A DNA stretch of 22,769 nucleotides, from positions 1 to 22,769 of the forward strand of contig LKUF01000217.1 of NCBI GenBank assembly GCA_001412335.1, read 5' to 3'. Position numbers and translations under genes: made by a program. Below, one piece after another: positions 6,789-14,139 of this stretch. Position 1 is the first letter of the stretch; every line of letters begins with the position of its first letter. The notes under the pieces are model-generated. The model had not been told where the DNA came from. It did no database searches and saw nothing but the letters and a program-made list of their open reading frames with translations. The stretch is from Methanolinea sp. SDB (GTDB lineage: Archaea; Halobacteriota; Methanomicrobia; Methanomicrobiales; Methanospirillaceae).

Positions 6789-7993
6789 TACGCTTCTTTC
6801 ACCACCACTCCGCTGTCCTGGAGTGCATACTTGAGCTGGACGTCCTGGATCGAGCCCTTGAGTGGGGATGCGATCTTCAGTGGTTTTCCTTCAGCGGTCC
6901 GCTGTTTTACCCAGTCGATGAAGCTGTTCCAGTCCTGGACGGGAGAGTCTGCTGAAACAACAAACCCTGATCCTTCCGTCTGTATTGGGTGCAGGATCTT
7001 AATAGGTGTTCCTTTGTCTATGGCGGAGATGGAGGGCGGGGTTCCCACATCGGCGAACTGGATGGCGTCTGATGCCATGAGGGTCATCAGCTGTGCGCCG
7101 CCCTCGCCGCGGACAAGTTTCACCTCTGCGATGGTCTCGCCATTCACGATCAGGTCGGCGACGTCGACTTTCCCGACGGTCTCGGTCCGTGGCTTGAGGG
7201 TGATACCGTAGGTGTCCTCGAAGTACTTCCATTCCTTGACCAGCACGAATATCGGGGCGTCGTGGTCCGAGGGCAGGTACCCGAGCCCGATGGCCTTCGA
7301 TACCTTCTCCGGGGTCACGAATGATCTGTTCTCGACCATCGATTTTGCAGCCGTGTACGGGCCGAAGTCAAAGAGAAGGGCTTCGGCTTCCTCGGGAGAG
7401 GCGTCCTTGAGCTGGCCGGTGATGTACCCGAGATCCTTTTCGGCCTCGATGAACTGGTGGTTGCTTGCAATCCACTTGTCGGACGGCTCGGTCGTGAACT
7501 TCATCGTGGGCAGGGAGGCCTTGAGCACATCCACGGAGTTGACGCTGACGTCACCAAAGGTCATCTCGCCACCACCGAAGAGCCACTGGGCGGTGATCTC
7601 CGCGGTTCGGTCCTGGTTTTTCGTAATATACTCGTCAGCAACGATGAAAAGGCCGGACATGACGTTCACCAGTTCGGGGTTCTCTTCGATCATCGCATCC
7701 TGGGTGACAAGTGCACAGCAGGTGTGGTCTTCCCAGATCCTGTCGGGTGGAAGATCCTGGGAATATGCTGCAACCTTGCCTATGCCGCTCTCGGTCGCGA
7801 CGGCAACGAAGGGCTGCCAGACGATGTAGCCGTCGATCTGGTCGGTTGCCAGCAGCATGGGCATCTGCCCGGTGTTTGTGTAGATGATCTCAACAGTTGC
7901 GCCTGCATCCGGGGGTGTTTCGGGAGTGACACACCCTGCAAGCAGCAGGCAGAACGTACAGGCTATTGCCAGTACGGCGATGTACGACTTCAT
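6788..7993 (-). CDS. ABC transporter substrate-binding lipoprotein with apparently permuted lobes (NMT1/SsuA-like)
   Basis: A 401-residue protein when started at 7993. A lipoprotein signal (MKSYIAVLAIACTFCLLLAGC, lipobox Cys21) is followed by a Pro/Thr/Ala linker. Residues 34 to about 225 (VEIIYTNTGQ, IDGYIVWQPFVA, WEDHTCCALV, ENPELVNVM) match what is normally the second half of SsuA/NMT1-like proteins. Residues 235-401 (LGYLPSDHDAPIFVLVKEW, GGAQLMTLMASDAIQFADVG, GKPLKIASPLKGSIQDV, ending in SGVVVKEA) match what is normally the first half. The order is thus circularly permuted. The upstream in-frame ATG at 8041 is rejected because the TATA box at 8016-8024 lies between it and 7993, and because 7993 gives a clean signal peptide. 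Substrate unknown. Confidence 0.88.
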   Translation of the reverse strand: MKSYIAVLAIACTFCLLLAGCVTPETPPDAGATVEIIYTNTGQMPMLLATDQIDGYIVWQPFVAVATESGIGKVAAYSQDLPPDRIWEDHTCCALVTQDAMIEENPELVNVMSGLFIVADEYITKNQDRTAEITAQWLFGGGEMTFGDVSVNSVDVLKASLPTMKFTTEPSDKWIASNHQFIEAEKDLGYITGQLKDASPEEAEALLFDFGPYTAAKSMVENRSFVTPEKVSKAIGLGYLPSDHDAPIFVLVKEWKYFEDTYGITLKPRTETVGKVDVADLIVNGETIAEVKLVRGEGGAQLMTLMASDAIQFADVGTPPSISAIDKGTPIKILHPIQTEGSGFVVSADSPVQDWNSFIDWVKQRTAEGKPLKIASPLKGSIQDVQLKYALQDSGVVVKEA

Positions 7994-8015
7994 GCTATCT
8001 GGTTGCACATATCGG

Positions 8016-8036
8016 TAAATAAAAATTCCCAATATT
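8016..8036 (-). promoter_or_regulatory. Promoter/operator element of the ABC operon
   Basis: Read on the minus strand the site is ATATTGGGAATTTTTATTTA. Its TTTTATTTA part is centred near 8020, 27 bp before the ATG at 7993, which is the spacing of an archaeal TATA box driving a leaderless mRNA. An almost identical element lies on the opposite strand at 8135-8155 before the divergent regulator gene. It may therefore combine a core promoter with a regulator-binding site. Assignment rests on sequence and spacing. Confidence 0.5.
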
Positions 8037-8078
8037 ACCAAAAATGTTATCCAATAATAGAAAATTTGCCATTTATTT

Positions 8079-8096
8079 ATACTATTGAATTAGTAT
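8079..8096. promoter_or_regulatory. Candidate operator palindrome between the ABC operon and the HTH gene
   Basis: ATACTATTGAATTAGTAT is a perfect inverted repeat with 6-bp arms (ATACTA/TAGTAT) and a 6-bp spacer, in the middle of the 189-bp divergent intergenic region. One half with its neighbours recurs as TTATACTATTG at 8077-8087 and 8130-8140. Symmetry and position suit a dimeric HTH repressor or activator, but the AT-rich context makes short palindromes less rare. Confidence 0.35.
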
Positions 8097-8134
8097 TATA
8101 TCCTATTGTAAAAAATAAACCGGTCTCAATTATA

Positions 8135-8162
8135 CTATTGGGCAATTTTTATCTATAAATTG
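8135..8162 (+). promoter_or_regulatory. Leaderless promoter and candidate operator of the HTH regulator
   Basis: CTATTGGGCAATTTTTATC starts an element that mirrors the ABC-operon promoter at 8016-8036. Within it TCTATAAAT (8152-8160) is centred about 26 bp before the ATG at 8183, with no Shine-Dalgarno in between, so a leaderless transcript is likely. CAATTT (8143-8148) and AAATTG (8157-8162) form a perfect 6-bp inverted repeat with an 8-bp spacer straddling the TATA box, consistent with autorepression. Confidence 0.5.
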
Positions 8163-8182
8163 ATCGCATTGTATCTGTACCG

Positions 8183-8716
8183 ATGGTACAGCCCGACCCG
8201 ATCGACCGGCTCATACGGGCAGCCCTCGTATCTGACCAGGAGTTTGTGAAGGCCCTAAACGACCTGATGAAACATGATCTCCGGATCAGCGTGCGTGAAC
8301 TGTCAGAGAGATCCGGGATAGCGCAGAGTTCTCTCTACAAGATCCTTCACGGGAAGCGCTCACCCAACCTGAGCACGCTGCGGGCTGTTGTCCATGCCCT
8401 CCGCCACTTCTACCACACAGGGGAAGGGGAGTTTATCGGGCTTATCGCGGCACGCCCGGTTCTCGATACCGTCCAGGAGAGGACCGCAGACATCGACGGG
8501 CACAGGATGAAGGTCAGGGAGTATCCTGTCCATACGATGGAGGACGCGATAGTCTCCGCGGTACGGGCCGAAAGGGAAGGGGCGATCGCTATCGTATGCG
8601 CTCCAATCGTTTCCAGCGTCATCGAGCAGATGGTGCATATCCCGGTCGCAACAATAGTCCCGAAGGAATCTGTCCAGCGGGCCATCGAAGTCGCAGCCAG
8701 GAAGGCGTGGCTTTAA
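8183..8716 (+). CDS. HTH transcriptional regulator with PrpR_N-like C-terminal domain
   Basis: A 177-residue soluble protein. Residues 34-75 form a Cro/XRE-type helix-turn-helix (ISVRELSERSGIAQSSLYKI, then HGKRSPNLSTLRAVVHALR). Residues 118-177 (EDAIVSAVRAEREGAIAIVC, then PIVSSVIEQM, HIPVATIVPK, ESVQRAIEVAARKA) resemble the alternating strand/helix pattern of PrpR N-terminal sensor domains. That second assignment is by eye and tentative. The gene diverges from the ABC importer and shares promoter elements with it, so it is the likely local regulator of import and of itself. argH starts 39 bp downstream on the same strand, so partial co-transcription with argH-gatDE is possible. Start ATG 8183 fits a leaderless promoter. 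Confidence 0.8.
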   Translation: MVQPDPIDRLIRAALVSDQEFVKALNDLMKHDLRISVRELSERSGIAQSSLYKILHGKRSPNLSTLRAVVHALRHFYHTGEGEFIGLIAARPVLDTVQERTADIDGHRMKVREYPVHTMEDAIVSAVRAEREGAIAIVCAPIVSSVIEQMVHIPVATIVPKESVQRAIEVAARKAWL

Positions 8717-8755
8717 TTTCGTCTCGCATCCCAGTAAATAGACGAGGTTTGGGAC

Positions 8756-10240
8756 GTGAAGCCGAAAGATGTGGTGAGGAGAGGACGCCTTGCCGGAGAG
8801 CGAACCGGAGAGATGACCCAGTTTCTCTCGTCCATGAATGCGGACCGCTATATAGCCGATGCCGATATTCTCGTGGATACGGCACATGTCCTCATGCTGC
8901 ACAAGCAGCAGATAATCGGCAGGGAGACTGCAGGAACGCTTCTTCGTGCCCTGCTTGAATTTTATGACGAGGGCATTCCGGAAGCTGCGTTTGATGAGGG
9001 ATTCGAGGACATCCATGCAGGAATCGAATCGATACTCATCGGGATCGCCGGTGAGGAAGCCGGGGGCAGGCTCCATATCGGCCGTTCACGAAACGACGAG
9101 GTGGCGACATGTATCAGGATGCGGCTCCGTGAGGATATCACGAAGCAGATGGCAATCCTGGTCAGGATTCGCCAGGTACTTCTTGGACTTGCCGCCGAAC
9201 ACGAGACAACGATCATGCCGGGCTTCACCCATTTCCAGCATGCCCAGCCAACCACGCTGGCTCACCATCTCCTGGCCCATGAATCGGCTTTTGCGCGTGA
9301 TTTCCAGAGGCTCTCCCAGGCGCTCGGGCGGGTAAACAGGTGTCCGCTCGGGGCGGCGGCTTTCGCATCCACCGGGTATCCCATCAGCCGGGAATACACG
9401 GCAGGACTGCTGGGATTCGACGGGCTCGTCGTCAACACCATGGATGCCGTATCGTCCCGTGATTTTGTACTTGAGACCCTTGCGAATCTCTCTCTCCTTA
9501 TGACCCACACAAGCCGTCTTTCCGAGGAGATGATCCTCTGGAGTTCCCCGTTTATCCGGTTCGTCTCACTCGATGACGCATTCTGCTCCACGAGTTCGAT
9601 AATGCCCCAGAAGAAGAATCCCGACACGGCAGAGATCATGAGGGCGAAGGCGGCGTCGGTGCTGGGAGCGTTCGTCGCTGCATCGGCGACACTAAAAGCG
9701 CTTCCCATGAGCTACAACCGTGACCTGCAGGAACTCTCGGTAAGCCTGTGGAGAGGAGTCAGGGATACCAAGCACAGTTCCGGGCTTCTTGCCGAAATGC
9801 TTGCAACGGCAACATTCAACGCCGAAAGGATGCGAGAGGAAGCCGGGAGAGGTTACTCGACCACAACGGATCTTGCAGACATGCTTGTACGACGGCTCAA
9901 CCTCCCCTTCAGGACGGCGCATTCCATTGTAGGGCGGGCGGTGCAGAAAGGCGGACTCGATCTCTCCACGCTCGACTCGGCGTCTGTCGAGATTACCGGG
10001 GAGGCCCTCTCGACCCGCGGGCTCACCGTGGCGGAGGTCAAAGAGGCGCTTGATGTAGAGACGGCAATTGCATCGCGGAAAGCAACCGGGGGGCCATCCC
10101 CCGTCGCCGTGAAGAGCGCCATCAAGGAGCAGCAGATGATGCTTGAGAAGGAACGGGAAGACCTGGAAAGGATAAACGAAGCGTATTCCGAAGCATTTTT
10201 GGCTCTCATACGGGATGCGAGGAGGATGGCCGGCGAATGA
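8756..10240 (+). CDS. argH: Argininosuccinate lyase
   Basis: A 494-residue member of the fumarase/aspartase superfamily. It shows HIGRSRNDEVAT at residues 107-118, FTHFQHAQPTTLAHH at 157-171 with the catalytic-region His159, and the superfamily signature SSIMPQKKNPD at 280-290 carrying the catalytic Ser loop. It cleaves argininosuccinate to arginine and fumarate in the cytoplasm, the last step of arginine synthesis. The start is a GTG at 8756 with GAGG about 10 bp upstream. The stop overlaps gatD as ATGA, giving a tight argH-gatD-gatE operon. Length is normal (usually 450-500 residues). Confidence 0.96.
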   Translation: MKPKDVVRRGRLAGERTGEMTQFLSSMNADRYIADADILVDTAHVLMLHKQQIIGRETAGTLLRALLEFYDEGIPEAAFDEGFEDIHAGIESILIGIAGEEAGGRLHIGRSRNDEVATCIRMRLREDITKQMAILVRIRQVLLGLAAEHETTIMPGFTHFQHAQPTTLAHHLLAHESAFARDFQRLSQALGRVNRCPLGAAAFASTGYPISREYTAGLLGFDGLVVNTMDAVSSRDFVLETLANLSLLMTHTSRLSEEMILWSSPFIRFVSLDDAFCSTSSIMPQKKNPDTAEIMRAKAASVLGAFVAASATLKALPMSYNRDLQELSVSLWRGVRDTKHSSGLLAEMLATATFNAERMREEAGRGYSTTTDLADMLVRRLNLPFRTAHSIVGRAVQKGGLDLSTLDSASVEITGEALSTRGLTVAEVKEALDVETAIASRKATGGPSPVAVKSAIKEQQMMLEKEREDLERINEAYSEAFLALIRDARRMAGE

Positions 10241-11472
10241 CAGAATTCTCTTCGGGGGATCGTGTCATCTGCCGGTATGGCGGCGTACCGCAGGAAGGCA
10301 CCTATATCACAGAAAGAGACGGAAAAGCTGTGATCAAGCTCGATAGCGGGTACAACATCGGGGTATCCCATTCTGAATGCGACATCCTCGAGAGGTGGTC
10401 TCCCGCAGTTCCGCCGGAGGTGGTCATATCCCAGGACGAGTCCCTTCCGCTCCTCTCGATCCTCTCGACAGGGGGGACGATTGCAAGCAGGATTGATTAC
10501 CGCACAGGGGCCGTGACCAGCCAGTTCGATGCCGCAGACATCCTGCGGGCGATCCCCGGGCTCTCCACCATTGGCCGGTACCGGACGACCAAGCTCTACA
10601 CGATACTATCTGAGAATATGACTCCCGGGATATGGCAGGAGCTCGCCCGGGCAGTGTACAATGAGATTCGTGCAGGAGCCACGGGGGTTATCATAACCCA
10701 CGGGACCGATACCATGGCCTACAGCGCGGCAGCGGTGAGCTTCATGGTCGAGAGCCCGGTCCCTGTCATATTTGTCGGGTCACAGCGATCCGCAGACCGG
10801 CCAAGCAGCGATAACGTGATGAACGCCCTCTGCAGCGCGAGCGCCGCCACAAGCCCACTTGGCGAAGTGGCAGTCGTTATGCATGATTCTACCAGTGACG
10901 ACCGGTGCGCTGTTCACCGGGGGACCAGGGTGAGAAAGATGCATACGTCCCGCAGGGACGCGTTCCAGAGTATCGGGATTCCGCCGCTCGGCTACGTGGA
11001 GTATCCGTCACTCGACGTGAAACTCTCGGATCACGCGGTCACGAGAGGAGAAAAAGAACCGCAGCTGAGCGATTCGCTCGAGGAAAAGTGCGGCCTCGTC
11101 TATTTCCATCCCGGGATGGATGCCGGCATCCTCGAGTGCTACCGGGGGTACCGCGGACTTGCCATAGCCGGTACGGGCCTCGGCCATGTAAATACCGGGC
11201 TTATCGAGGGAATTGGGTCGCTCATCGATGAAGGCTGTGTCGTGGTGATGACATCGCAATGCCTCCATGGACGGGTATGCGACCGGGTCTACGATACGGG
11301 AAGGGACCTGCTCCGGGCAGGAGTGGTTGAGGGCGGCGATATGCTCCCCGAAGTCGCGCTGGTCAAATTGATGTGGGTCCTCGGAAACGTCCCCGACAGG
11401 GAGAGGGCGACTGCAATGATGGAGATGAACCTCGCAGGGGAGATCAACAGGAGGTCGCTTCATGAACTATGA
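10237..11472 (+). CDS. gatD: Glu-tRNA(Gln) amidotransferase subunit D (asparaginase-like)
   Basis: A 411-residue glutaminase subunit of the archaea-specific GatDE enzyme, which turns Glu-tRNA(Gln) into Gln-tRNA(Gln). Residues 1-50 form the small beta-rich N-terminal domain (SSGDRVICRYGG, KAVIKLDSGYNIG). The L-asparaginase-type domain follows, with STGGTIAS at 77-84 (nucleophile Thr81), THGTDTM at 154-160, GSQRSADRPSSDN at 181-193 and the catalytic-region Lys234. These correspond to the conserved Thr/Thr/Asp/Lys set of type I/II asparaginases. It overlaps argH by 4 bp and gatE by 11 bp, with GAGGAGGAT as ribosome-binding site. Full length for the family. Confidence 0.97.
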   Translation: MTEFSSGDRVICRYGGVPQEGTYITERDGKAVIKLDSGYNIGVSHSECDILERWSPAVPPEVVISQDESLPLLSILSTGGTIASRIDYRTGAVTSQFDAADILRAIPGLSTIGRYRTTKLYTILSENMTPGIWQELARAVYNEIRAGATGVIITHGTDTMAYSAAAVSFMVESPVPVIFVGSQRSADRPSSDNVMNALCSASAATSPLGEVAVVMHDSTSDDRCAVHRGTRVRKMHTSRRDAFQSIGIPPLGYVEYPSLDVKLSDHAVTRGEKEPQLSDSLEEKCGLVYFHPGMDAGILECYRGYRGLAIAGTGLGHVNTGLIEGIGSLIDEGCVVVMTSQCLHGRVCDRVYDTGRDLLRAGVVEGGDMLPEVALVKLMWVLGNVPDRERATAMMEMNLAGEINRRSLHEL

Positions 11473-13300
11473 GGCCCTTGGCTTAAAAGCCGGGATCGAG
11501 ATCCACCAGCAGCTGAATACGCGCGAAAAACTCTTCTGCGGATGCCCCACGACTCTCCGGAAATTCGAGGAGAGAACGGGAGAATTCTACCGGTACCTGC
11601 GGGCGACAGAGAGCGAGATGGGCGAGATCGACCGGGCGGCAAAGGAGGAGATGAAACATCTCCGCCGGTTCACCTACTATGCCTATGATACGACCTGCCT
11701 GGTGGAGAACGACGAGGAGCCGCCTTCGCCTCTCAACCCCGAAGCGCTGGAGATCTGCCTCACCATCGCCCGCATGTTCGGGATGACGCCTGTTGAACAG
11801 GTCCACACGATGCGGAAACTGGTGATCGACGGTTCGAATACAAGCGGTTTCCAGCGGACCGCCCTTGTCGCGCTACGGGGAGATATTCCCGGAGGCGGGA
11901 CAATTGAGACGATCTGTCTTGAGGAGGAGGCTGCCCAGCGTGTACAGGACAACATATTCTCCCTCGATCGTCTCGGGATACCCCTCGTTGAGATTACCAC
12001 TTCTCCCTGCATGCATACGCCCGAGGAGGTCGCCCGGGTGGCGGGGTATCTCGGCATGGTTCTCCGGTCGACGGGCAGGGTAAAACGAGGGCTTGGGACC
12101 ATCCGCCAGGATATCAATATCTCCATACGCGAAGGTGCCCGGGTCGAGATAAAAGGTGTCCAGGAACTCGACCTCATTGCCGAGGTCGTCCGGAGGGAAG
12201 CGACACGACAGGTCGCCCTCCTTGAAATCAGGGAAACCCTCAGGGAGCGGAATGCGGGACTCCTGGAAGAGCCGGTCGACGTGACCGCTCTCTTCAAAGA
12301 GACCAAATCTTCGATCCTGAAGAAGGCCGCATGCATACTCGCCGTGGTTCTTCCGGGATTCGCAGGTCTCGTGGGACGCGAGATCCAGCCTGGAAGGAGG
12401 CTAGGGAGTGAATTCTCAGATTACGCAAAGAAATGTGGCGTGGGCGGGATCTTCCACACCGACGAACTGCCTGCCTATGGTGTGACCGGAGACGAAGTGG
12501 AGGAGCTTCGCAAGTTCACGAAGGCCGGGCATGACGACTGCGTAGTTCTTGTTGCCTCCTCGATTGAGAAGGCGGCCTGTGCAGCGTCACAGGTGATGGA
12601 GCGTGCCAGGATGGCACTTGAGGGAGTGCCGGAAGAGACGAGAAGGATGCTTGAGGGGGGAAGCACGGCCTACATGAGGCCGCTTCCCGGTGCCGCCCGC
12701 ATGTACCCCGAGACGGACGTGCTCCCGGTTTCAATAGGCAGCGATACCTGGGAGTTCATCGAGGTTCCCGAATTACTCACGGAACGGGCGAAACGGTACT
12801 CGGAAGAACTGGGTCTTGATGCGGGAGTAGCACGCCAGATCGCCTACTCCGAGCACCTGCAGCTCTTTGACCGGGCCATCTCGGAAGGGATCTCACCCGG
12901 TCTTGCATCACGTACCCTCCTCTCCACGATGAAAGAACTCTCCCGAGACGGTGTACCTGTCGAGGCCATCGGAGACGAAGCGGTGATTGCCGTCATGAAG
13001 TCGGTCGAGGAGGGAAGGGCTGCCAAGGAGGCGGTGCCGGGTATTCTCGGCAGCGTGGCGGGTGGGACACCGCTCGAGGACGCCATCGCACAGTGTGCTC
13101 CGGCCATAAGCACCGGTGACCTGGAGGCCCTCATCCAGGGAATCGTCAAAGAGAGGTCTTTGTTTGTTGCAGAGAAAGGGATGGCCGCTCTTGGACCCCT
13201 CATGGGTGTCGTGATGGCCGAGGTGAGGGGTTCTGTCGACGGCAAGCTCGTGAGCGAGCTGCTGAGAAAGGAGATCGCGAAAGCCTGCAGGCCGGATTGA
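11462..13300 (+). CDS. gatE: Glu-tRNA(Gln) amidotransferase subunit E
   Basis: A 612-residue kinase/transamidase subunit of GatDE. It opens with GLKAGIEIHQQLNTREKLFC, the GatB/GatE cradle-domain signature, and has KLVIDGSNTSGFQRT near residues 119-133 and RSTGRVKRGLGTIRQDINIS near 201-220, also diagnostic. The middle contains the inserted AspRS-type (GAD-like) domain expected in GatE but absent from bacterial GatB, and the tail is helical (YqeY-like). It phosphorylates tRNA-bound glutamate and accepts ammonia from GatD. An AGGAGGT ribosome-binding site stands 6 bp before its ATG, inside the gatD end. Confidence 0.97.
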   Translation: MNYEALGLKAGIEIHQQLNTREKLFCGCPTTLRKFEERTGEFYRYLRATESEMGEIDRAAKEEMKHLRRFTYYAYDTTCLVENDEEPPSPLNPEALEICLTIARMFGMTPVEQVHTMRKLVIDGSNTSGFQRTALVALRGDIPGGGTIETICLEEEAAQRVQDNIFSLDRLGIPLVEITTSPCMHTPEEVARVAGYLGMVLRSTGRVKRGLGTIRQDINISIREGARVEIKGVQELDLIAEVVRREATRQVALLEIRETLRERNAGLLEEPVDVTALFKETKSSILKKAACILAVVLPGFAGLVGREIQPGRRLGSEFSDYAKKCGVGGIFHTDELPAYGVTGDEVEELRKFTKAGHDDCVVLVASSIEKAACAASQVMERARMALEGVPEETRRMLEGGSTAYMRPLPGAARMYPETDVLPVSIGSDTWEFIEVPELLTERAKRYSEELGLDAGVARQIAYSEHLQLFDRAISEGISPGLASRTLLSTMKELSRDGVPVEAIGDEAVIAVMKSVEEGRAAKEAVPGILGSVAGGTPLEDAIAQCAPAISTGDLEALIQGIVKERSLFVAEKGMAALGPLMGVVMAEVRGSVDGKLVSELLRKEIAKACRPD

Positions 13301-13305
13301 GATCT

Positions 13306-13325
13306 CCGAAAATCTTTTTCTTCGG
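13306..13325 (+). terminator. Putative terminator after gatE
   Basis: CCGAA (13306-13310) and TTCGG (13321-13325) can pair around a loop that contains a CTTTTTC tract, 5 bp after the gatE stop. Archaeal termination relies mostly on T-rich tracts, so the T-run may matter more than the short stem. Confidence 0.35.
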
Positions 13326-13366
13326 CCAGGGCACGAAGTTTTATGTGAATGGCGGTCTTAATAATT

Positions 13367-13372
13367 AAGGAG
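13367..13372 (+). promoter_or_regulatory. Ribosome-binding site of the RGG-box protein
   Basis: AAGGAG stands 8 bp before the ATG at 13381. A TTTTATGT box at 13339-13346 could be the TATA element, placing the transcription start near 13368, so the leader would be very short. Confidence 0.45.
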
Positions 13373-13380
13373 TTTGAAAT

Positions 13381-13689
13381 ATGGGAAAGACAGGAACAAC
13401 CCATTGGGTGCAGGTAAAAGGTGTGAAAGGCCAGATTCGGCTGGTCCCGAAACGTGAAGGAGAACTGAAACGACCAGGTCCGAACCAGCGGTTCAAGGCC
13501 GGGGCATCAGTCAAGGTTCTTGACCAGATGAACGATGAAGGCGGCAGACGGGGAGGCCGTGGCCGCAGAGGCGGTCGTGGAGGACGCGGAAGAGGGGATT
13601 CCGGCCCGACTGCAAACCCCATGGTCCGCAAGTCCATGCGAAGGTCCAAGGTATCGGTGCTTGGTGCCAAGCAGAAATCCAGCCGGTAA
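13381..13689 (+). CDS. Small basic RGG-box protein (DUF5350-like)
   Basis: A 102-residue, strongly basic protein. The N-terminal half (MGKTGTTHWVQVKGVKGQIR, then LVPKREGE, KRPGPNQRFK) looks like a compact beta-rich unit. Residues 53-72 are almost purely Gly/Arg (GGRRGGRGRRGGRGGRGRG), an RGG box as found in RNA-binding proteins. The tail is Ser/Lys/Arg-rich. It resembles an archaeal family of unknown function that I recall as DUF5350; that name is from memory and unverified. RNA or ribosome association is plausible inference. It is monocistronic between two terminator-like sites. No transmembrane or signal segment is present. Confidence 0.8.
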   Translation: MGKTGTTHWVQVKGVKGQIRLVPKREGELKRPGPNQRFKAGASVKVLDQMNDEGGRRGGRGRRGGRGGRGRGDSGPTANPMVRKSMRRSKVSVLGAKQKSSR

Positions 13690-13695
13690 GACTGC

Positions 13696-13728
13696 AGTTC
13701 TCTCCCCGATCCGGGAACTCTTTTTTTC
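13696..13728 (+). terminator. Terminator after the RGG-box gene
   Basis: CCCG-ATC-CGGG (13705-13715) can form a short GC stem, with GTTC and GAAC just outside it. It is followed at once by CTTTTTTTCG, the longest T-run near any gene end here. It begins 7 bp after the stop codon. Confidence 0.6.
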
Positions 13729-13782
13729 GTAATGTGTGGGATAGTCGGTAATATCTTGTAACAGGGAGATTATAGTGAGAGT

Positions 13783-14139
13783 ATGGATCTAAAGACGGCT
13801 GTGAAGAGTTACCAGTTTGCCGAGAGGGCCAAGAGCGAGCTTATCATCTGTTCAAATCTTTCGACGGCTATCGCTGATTTTCCTGATAAGGAGAAGGCAG
13901 GCGGGAAGCGGATGCTTCTCATGCTGATGGATTCCATCAGGTCAGAGATCGAGTTTGCGTACAAGGATACCCAGAGGAGCGAATTCCGCAGATCCATCGA
14001 TCTTCTCTCTGAGGCAATCAGTCTCACCGAGAGTGAACAGTACGGACCCGCAAGGCTGAAATTATCAGAATCGATAAGTTCTGCCACCACCGCGGCGCAG
14101 GGAGCATGGCAGGTATTAAGTGAACATGGTCTCCTCTGA
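13783..14139 (+). CDS. Conserved helical protein of unknown function
   Basis: A 118-residue protein I do not recognise as a named family. It is rich in Ala, Glu, Lys, Leu and Ser and almost wholly helical by pattern. Three or four amphipathic helices can be drawn, the longest from about residue 43 to 85, with no signal peptide, membrane segment or cysteine pair (one Cys at 23). A GGGAGAT ribosome-binding site lies 12 bp before the ATG. The 3' end overlaps the nitroreductase gene by 14-20 bp, so the two are probably translated together. Codon use matches its neighbours, which supports a real gene. Confidence 0.7.
   Translation: MDLKTAVKSYQFAERAKSELIICSNLSTAIADFPDKEKAGGKRMLLMLMDSIRSEIEFAYKDTQRSEFRRSIDLLSEAISLTESEQYGPARLKLSESISSATTAAQGAWQVLSEHGLL

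Noticed and set aside
7994..8041. Longer start of the binding protein at 8041
   Set aside because: The added 16 residues would precede the lipoprotein signal, and the TATA-like box lies between the two candidate starts.
8360..9076. 238-codon open frame on the minus strand
   Set aside because: It spans the end of the HTH gene and the start of argH on the opposite strand. Both of those have clear family motifs, and this frame shows none.
11683..12336. 217-codon open frame on the minus strand
   Set aside because: It is antisense within gatE, Ser/Arg/Thr-rich and low in complexity, as expected of a shadow frame.
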